Below, in pieces: positions 5,574 through 6,158 of a stretch of 6,158 nucleotides of DNA (within the stretch, counting starts at the first letter, position 1; the number at the start of each line of letters is the position of its first letter). The position numbers and the translations under genes were made by a program. The notes under the pieces were generated by a model that was not told the DNA's origin, ran no database searches, and was given only the letters and a program-made list of their open reading frames with translations. The DNA is from JBKHHU01 sp046539045 (GTDB lineage: Bacteria > Planctomycetota > Phycisphaerae > SM23-33). The stretch is from contig JBKHHU010000198.1 of the NCBI GenBank assembly GCA_046539045.1, forward strand, positions 1-6,158, written 5' to 3'.

Positions 5574-5578
5574 CGGTA

Positions 5579-5589
5579 TTCCTTCCTTT
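5579..5589 (-). promoter_or_regulatory. Ribosome binding site of eda
   Basis: On the - strand AAAGGAAGGAA ends 5 nt before the ATG at 5573. It is the strongest Shine-Dalgarno match in the window and decides the start in favour of the internal ATG over the upstream TTG. Confidence 0.75.
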
Positions 5590-5616
5590 ACTGTCGTCAT
5601 TGGGTTCAGTCGCAAG

Positions 5617-5645
5617 AAGGTATCCGACCGAGGCGGCCGTGACAA
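5617..5645 (-). promoter_or_regulatory. Weak candidate promoter of eda
   Basis: On the - strand TTGTCA (5640-5645, 5/6 match) is followed after 17 bp by TACCTT (5617-5622, 3/6 match). The gap of 108 nt between the upstream gene and eda leaves room for a promoter, but the -10 box is poor. No T-tailed hairpin was found between the two genes, so read-through from the upstream gene is possible. Confidence 0.25.
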
Positions 5646-5681
5646 GATGTAACCGTGCGGGAATGGCGACTCCGGCCGCGG

Positions 5682-6158
5682 TCATTTCTCCCGGTTCTGC
5701 TTCAGCATGCCGGCTGCCTTGAGTTCGGCTTGCAAGACCGTGATGCGTTGCCCGGCCTTTTTGGCCGGCTCGGAATCGCCGTCCAGCTTGATTATCTCCC
5801 GGTATTTGGCGATGGCCTTGGCTTTCATTCCGGCGTTTTCGTAGGCCTTGGCGACCTGGAGCATTTTGCGGGCACGGACACTGTGCTTGTTCTCGGCGAG
5901 CCGTCTGGCGAAGTCGGGGTCGTCCATGAGGCTCCGAACGTCAATGCCGGCCCGGTGTCCGGTCTCGCTGAGCGGGAACAGCTTGTGTGCCCGCTGCAGG
6001 ATCCGCACGACTCGGACCTGGTCTTCGGCGGGCAGTCCCCGAATGCGGTCGACGCGTTCTTCCGGCATGTCCGGAGCGGGCCTGCTGCGGGCGTGCGGCC
6101 GGGTGGTGGGGCTCTTTTCTGCGGACAGCGATCTGTAATGGGAGCGGATGATCGTCTC
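5682..6158 (-). CDS. TPR-repeat protein, C-terminal part (runs past the right edge)
   Basis: The frame is open from the right edge to the stop at 5682, giving 158 residues with the N-terminus outside the window. The visible part starts with a Ser/Arg/Pro-rich stretch that looks like a linker, then an alpha-helical region with charged helices, then one clear tetratricopeptide unit (LQVAKAYENAGMKAKAIAKY, followed by REIIKLDGDSEPAKKA) and a final helix ending in a Lys/Arg-rich tail. TPR units act as protein-protein contact surfaces; the partner cannot be told. An ATG at 6066-6068 could start a 128-aa protein, but it has no good ribosome binding site and the open frame before it has no stop, so a longer protein is more likely. 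No cysteine, catalytic motif or membrane segment is visible. It is on the same strand as eda and 108 nt upstream of it. Confidence 0.65.
   Translation of the reverse strand, partial: ETIIRSHYRSLSAEKSPTTRPHARSRPAPDMPEERVDRIRGLPAEDQVRVVRILQRAHKLFPLSETGHRAGIDVRSLMDDPDFARRLAENKHSVRARKMLQVAKAYENAGMKAKAIAKYREIIKLDGDSEPAKKAGQRITVLQAELKAAGMLKQNREK

Noticed and set aside
4251..5642. + strand frame of 463 codons opposite eda and the membrane protein
   Set aside because: It is antisense to two well-supported genes and its composition (His, Arg, Gln, Asp rich) is typical of a shadow frame.

Overview
The window is GC-rich, gene-dense bacterial chromosome. It holds two gene groups that point at each other. 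No phage, transposase, CRISPR array, rRNA or tRNA is visible. Three things suggest a planctomycete-type bacterium: a leaderless-looking GH10-fold protein with its own N-terminal beta-rich domain, intergenic runs of short degenerate tandem units such as 'atccgcgttc', and a long-form purC beside a lone eda. This assignment is an inference from gene style and was not tested by any search.

Left half, + strand: a relatively AT-rich region (1-229) carries a consensus -10 box (TATAAT, 93-98) and a leader of about 125 nt. It is followed by three genes chained by two ATGA start/stop overlaps: a 502-aa GH10-like protein (230-1738), a 135-aa membrane-anchored ComEA-type helix-hairpin-helix protein (1735-2142), and a 248-aa CPBP-family (CAAX-protease-like) membrane protein (2139-2885). 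The overlaps make co-transcription and translational coupling very likely. The GH10-like protein is the most interesting item. Its barrel is recognisable, but glycine occupies the expected position of both catalytic glutamates, and it has no signal peptide.

Middle (2886-3116): a convergent intergenic region of 231 nt, unusually dense in structure. It contains an 8-bp tandem repeat, a 12-bp hairpin, a terminator-like hairpin whose left arm can also pair with a second downstream arm, a 10-bp degenerate tandem repeat, and a final hairpin just beyond the end of purC.

Right half, - strand, in transcription order: the C-terminal part of a TPR-type protein that runs in from beyond the right edge (5682-6158), then eda (KDPG/KHG aldolase, 4914-5573), then an unrecognised multi-pass membrane protein 18 nt downstream (4083-4895), then purC (3117-4010). 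A good promoter-like sequence just upstream of purC suggests that it is also transcribed on its own, possibly with almost no 5' leader.

The metabolic genes (eda, purC) are ordinary housekeeping genes. The window does not show a complete new system. The best candidate for something undescribed is the overlapping trio of GH10-like pseudoenzyme, HhH protein and CPBP protein.
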